Positions 34,403 through 36,125 of a stretch of 36,125 bases of DNA are shown piece by piece. Origin of the DNA: Paenibacillus ginsengihumi DSM 21568 (GTDB taxonomy: Bacteria > Bacillota > Bacilli > Paenibacillales > NBRC-103111). Location of the stretch: the NCBI RefSeq assembly GCF_000380965.1, contig NZ_KB905599.1, positions 1-36,125 on the forward strand, read 5' to 3'. The position numbers and the translations under genes are program-made. How positions within the stretch are numbered: the first letter of the stretch is position 1; every line of letters begins with the position of its first letter. The notes below the pieces were generated by a model. That model saw only the letters and a list, made by a program, of their open reading frames with translations, had not been told where the DNA came from and did no database searches.

Positions 34403-35809
34403 GTGACGGCATATTCAACCATCATACTGAGAATCGAACGGCTCGTATCTTCGGGAACGTTCGCCGATATCGCGCGCGTCATCGGGCAGGCCGGGGGGGA
34501 CATCCTGGCCGTCGATACGATTCACGCCGGGAAGGAATCGATGATCCGCGACATTACGGTCGGCGTGCACGGCGGAGCGGAAGAGGAGGTCGTCCGGGCG
34601 GTGCGCTCCGTCGAGGGCGTCCGTCTGATTCACGTCTCGGACCCGATCTTCCTGGCGCATCTCGGCGGCAAAATCGAGGTGCAGCCGAAGCTCGGCATCA
34701 AGACGCGCGACGATTTGTCGAAGGTGTACACGCCGGGCGTCGCCCGGGTGTGCAGAGCGATCCACGAGGACCCGGGCAAAGCGTACTCGCTGACGCTCAA
34801 GCGGAACACCGTCGCCGTCGTGACGGACGGCTCGGCCGTGCTCGGGCTCGGCGACATCGGGCCGACGGCGGCGACGCCCGTCATGGAAGGCAAGGCGATG
34901 CTGTTCAAGCAGCTTGCCGGCGTCGATGCGTTCCCGATCTGCATCGCGAGCAAGGACCCGGACGAGATCGTCCGTACCGTAAAGCTGATTGCCCCTGTAT
35001 TCGGCGGCATCAATCTCGAGGACATCGCCTCGCCGCATTGCTTCGGCATTGAGGAGCGGCTGAAGCGGGAGCTGGACATTCCCGTCTTTCATGACGACCA
35101 GCACGGCACGGCCGTCGTCGTGCTGGCCGGCTTTCTCAACGCCTTGAAGGTCGTCGGCAAGCGCGCGGAGGAGGTGCGCGTCGTCGTTAACGGCATAGGC
35201 GCTGCGGGGACGTCCATCGTTAAAATGCTGCTCGCCGCCGGCGTCCGGCGAATCGTGGCGGTGGACCGCTGCGGCGCGCTTGTACGGACGAACATGTATG
35301 ATCGTCCGATGTGGAACTGGGTGGCGAGCCGAACGAACGAGGAATGCATCGAAGGCTCGCTCGGCGAAGCGATAGCCGGAGCGGATGTGTTCATCGGCGT
35401 ATCGGCCAGGGGGGCGCTCACCTGGGAGGACATTCGCCGCATGGCGCCGGATCCGATCGTCTTCGCCATGGCGAATCCGGACCCGGAGATCGATCCGGAA
35501 GAAGCAGAGCCGCTCGTCGCCGTGCTCGGCACCGGGCGGAGCGATTACCCGAACCAGCTGAACAACGTGCTGTGCTTCCCGGGCATCTTCCGGGGCGCCC
35601 TGGACTGCCGCGCGGCCGAGATCAACGAAGCGATGAAGCTGGCCGCGGCGCGGTCTATAGCGGCAGCGGTATCCGATGAGGAGCTGAACCCGCATTATAT
35701 CATCCCGAGCATCTTCAACGACCGGGTCGTGCCGTCGGTCCGGAGAGCGGTCATCCAGGCGGCGATCGACAGCGGCGTTGCGCGGAGAATTCCGCCGGAA
35801 TTTCTGTAA
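34403..35809 (+). CDS. Malic enzyme (NAD-type) with N-terminal ACT domain
   Basis: 468 residues. Residues 1-80 form an ACT regulatory domain (YSTIILRIERLVSSGTFADI and MIRDITVGVHGGAEEEVVRA). Malic enzyme core: Tyr109 in KVYTPGVARVC, TDGSAVLGLGDIGPTAATPV with Lys164 in MEGKAMLFK, metal ligands E206/D207 and D231 in FHDDQHGTAVV, nucleotide loop GIGAAG (264-269) with Asp288 after strand 2, favouring NAD. The enzyme decarboxylates malate oxidatively to pyruvate, and some members also decarboxylate oxaloacetate. GTG 34403 has GAGGGGAG 5 bases upstream. Last gene of the cluster, followed by a weak terminator. The ACT domain suggests allosteric control, ligand unknown. Confidence 0.94.
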   Translation: MTAYSTIILRIERLVSSGTFADIARVIGQAGGDILAVDTIHAGKESMIRDITVGVHGGAEEEVVRAVRSVEGVRLIHVSDPIFLAHLGGKIEVQPKLGIKTRDDLSKVYTPGVARVCRAIHEDPGKAYSLTLKRNTVAVVTDGSAVLGLGDIGPTAATPVMEGKAMLFKQLAGVDAFPICIASKDPDEIVRTVKLIAPVFGGINLEDIASPHCFGIEERLKRELDIPVFHDDQHGTAVVVLAGFLNALKVVGKRAEEVRVVVNGIGAAGTSIVKMLLAAGVRRIVAVDRCGALVRTNMYDRPMWNWVASRTNEECIEGSLGEAIAGADVFIGVSARGALTWEDIRRMAPDPIVFAMANPDPEIDPEEAEPLVAVLGTGRSDYPNQLNNVLCFPGIFRGALDCRAAEINEAMKLAAARSIAAAVSDEELNPHYIIPSIFNDRVVPSVRRAVIQAAIDSGVARRIPPEFL

Positions 35810-35821
35810 CGCTGCTGATCC

Positions 35822-35842
35822 GGGCGTTGTTGTCGCCCTTTA
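35822..35842 (+). terminator. Weak terminator after the catabolic cluster
   Basis: GGGCG (35822-35826) and CGCCC (35834-35838) with a 7-base loop, then TTTAT. The stem is short, but the position, 13 bases after the malic enzyme stop, is right. Confidence 0.45.
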
Positions 35843-35850
35843 TAACAGGT

Positions 35851-35900
35851 ATTTTGGCTCTATACCAAACATAGTGCTTGACAACATGTAGAGCCAAAAT
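35851..35900. repeat. Inverted repeat at the left end of an insertion sequence
   Basis: ATTTTGGCTCTA (35851-35862) and TAGAGCCAAAAT (35889-35900) are perfect 12-bp inverted copies. ISL3-family elements commonly begin with GGCTCT-like termini, so the IS left end is probably near 35856, with the second copy a subterminal transposase-binding site. Confidence 0.55.
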
Positions 35901-35928
35901 TGAAAAACATCTGTACATTCCATAAGAT
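35900..35928 (+). promoter_or_regulatory. Candidate transposase promoter
   Basis: TTGAAA (35900-35905) and TAAGAT (35923-35928) with a 17-base spacer, about 35 bases before the transposase start. Confidence 0.4.
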
Positions 35929-35962
35929 GGTTGTGCGACCAATCCAACTCGAGGAATGACAG

Positions 35963-36125
35963 ATGCACAACCAGTATACTGATCTTTTAGTCAATTTACC
36001 AGAGGTAAATGTTCAACAGATTGTGGAAATTGATGAGCAAACGATCCATATTCAGGTTGTTCCAAAGTCACGCAAGCAGGCTTGCGCCATTTGCCGTTCG
36101 GATCGTTCGGTCATTCGCAAAGGCA
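35963..36125 (+). CDS. ISL3 family transposase, N-terminal part (3' end outside window)
   Basis: Starts at ATG 35963 with GAGGAA about 6 bases upstream and is open to the window edge. The 54 visible residues read YTDLLVNLPEVNVQQIVEID, then a basic strand and the first CxxC (CAIC) of the zinc-binding N-terminal domain typical of ISL3 transposases, which recognises the terminal repeats. The catalytic DDE domain is not visible. Whether the gene is intact cannot be judged. Confidence 0.75.
   Translation, partial: MHNQYTDLLVNLPEVNVQQIVEIDEQTIHIQVVPKSRKQACAICRSDRSVIRKG

Larger units (their letters stand above)
35856..36125 (+). mobile_element. Left part of an ISL3-family insertion sequence (runs off the window)
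   Basis: GGCTCT terminus, subterminal inverted repeat, promoter and the first 54 codons of an ISL3-like transposase. AT-rich composition contrasts with the operon before it. The right end lies outside the window, so a target duplication cannot be checked. It inserted just beyond the catabolic operon, apparently without breaking a gene. Confidence 0.7.

Noticed and set aside
1..36125. tRNA and rRNA genes
   Set aside because: No tRNA cloverleaf or rRNA-like stretch was recognised on either strand by eye; a covariance-model scan would settle it.

Overview
The window reads as chromosomal DNA of a Gram-positive endospore former, most likely Paenibacillaceae (Paenibacillus/Cohnella-like). This rests on a GerA-type germination operon, a Bce-type sensor/ABC module, strong AGGAGG-like ribosome sites, frequent GTG/TTG starts and lipoproteins with Gram-positive-style signal peptides. 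Genus assignment is inference. Most of the window is GC-rich; the first ~1.4 kb and the last ~250 bases are visibly AT-richer and hold gene debris and an IS edge.

Layout. 1-1.2 kb: tail of an unrecognised secreted-type protein, a small membrane protein gene (minus strand) and a short remnant of a HipA-like kinase gene. 1.5-5.5 kb: three-gene spore germination operon (A, B and C subunits). 5.5-7.3 kb: PadR regulator overlapping a BtrH-like (butirosin H family) gene whose 3' end runs into a fragment of an alcohol dehydrogenase gene. 7.4-9.6 kb: divergent LysR regulator and MFS exporter. 9.6-10.65 kb: non-coding repeat region, with a family of TGTTGTA-N5-TACAACA palindromes followed by 14 tandem GC-rich units of 39-43 bp ending a few bases from a LysR stop codon. 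10.65-15.9 kb: that LysR gene divergent from a zwf-tkt-tal pentose phosphate operon closed by a terminator. 16.0-20.6 kb: BceR/BceS-like two-component system with BceA/BceB-like ABC transporter, closed by a terminator. 20.8-23.2 kb: an isocitrate/isopropylmalate-type dehydrogenase convergent with an MGT-family glycosyltransferase. 23.6-35.8 kb: a LacI-regulated catabolic cluster. 35.85 kb to the end: left end of an ISL3-family insertion sequence.

The most interesting region is the 12-kb catabolic cluster: LacI repressor, two zinc-dependent MDR dehydrogenases, a complete DctP-Q-M TRAP transporter, a mandelate-racemase-type enolase-superfamily enzyme, a transketolase split into N- and C-terminal subunits, an aldehyde dehydrogenase and a malic enzyme with an N-terminal ACT domain. 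There is no sugar kinase and no aldolase, so the split transketolase is the only obvious C-C bond cleaving enzyme. A coherent reading (inference) is: a sugar acid enters by TRAP; an MDR dehydrogenase makes a keto acid such as 5-keto-gluconate; transketolase moves the C2 unit to a phosphosugar and leaves tartaric semialdehyde; aldehyde dehydrogenase gives tartrate; the enolase-superfamily enzyme dehydrates it to oxaloacetate; malic enzyme completes conversion to pyruvate. GGAAACGTTTCC-type operators lie in front of the repressor gene and inside the promoter of the first dehydrogenase, which ties the cluster to the LacI protein.
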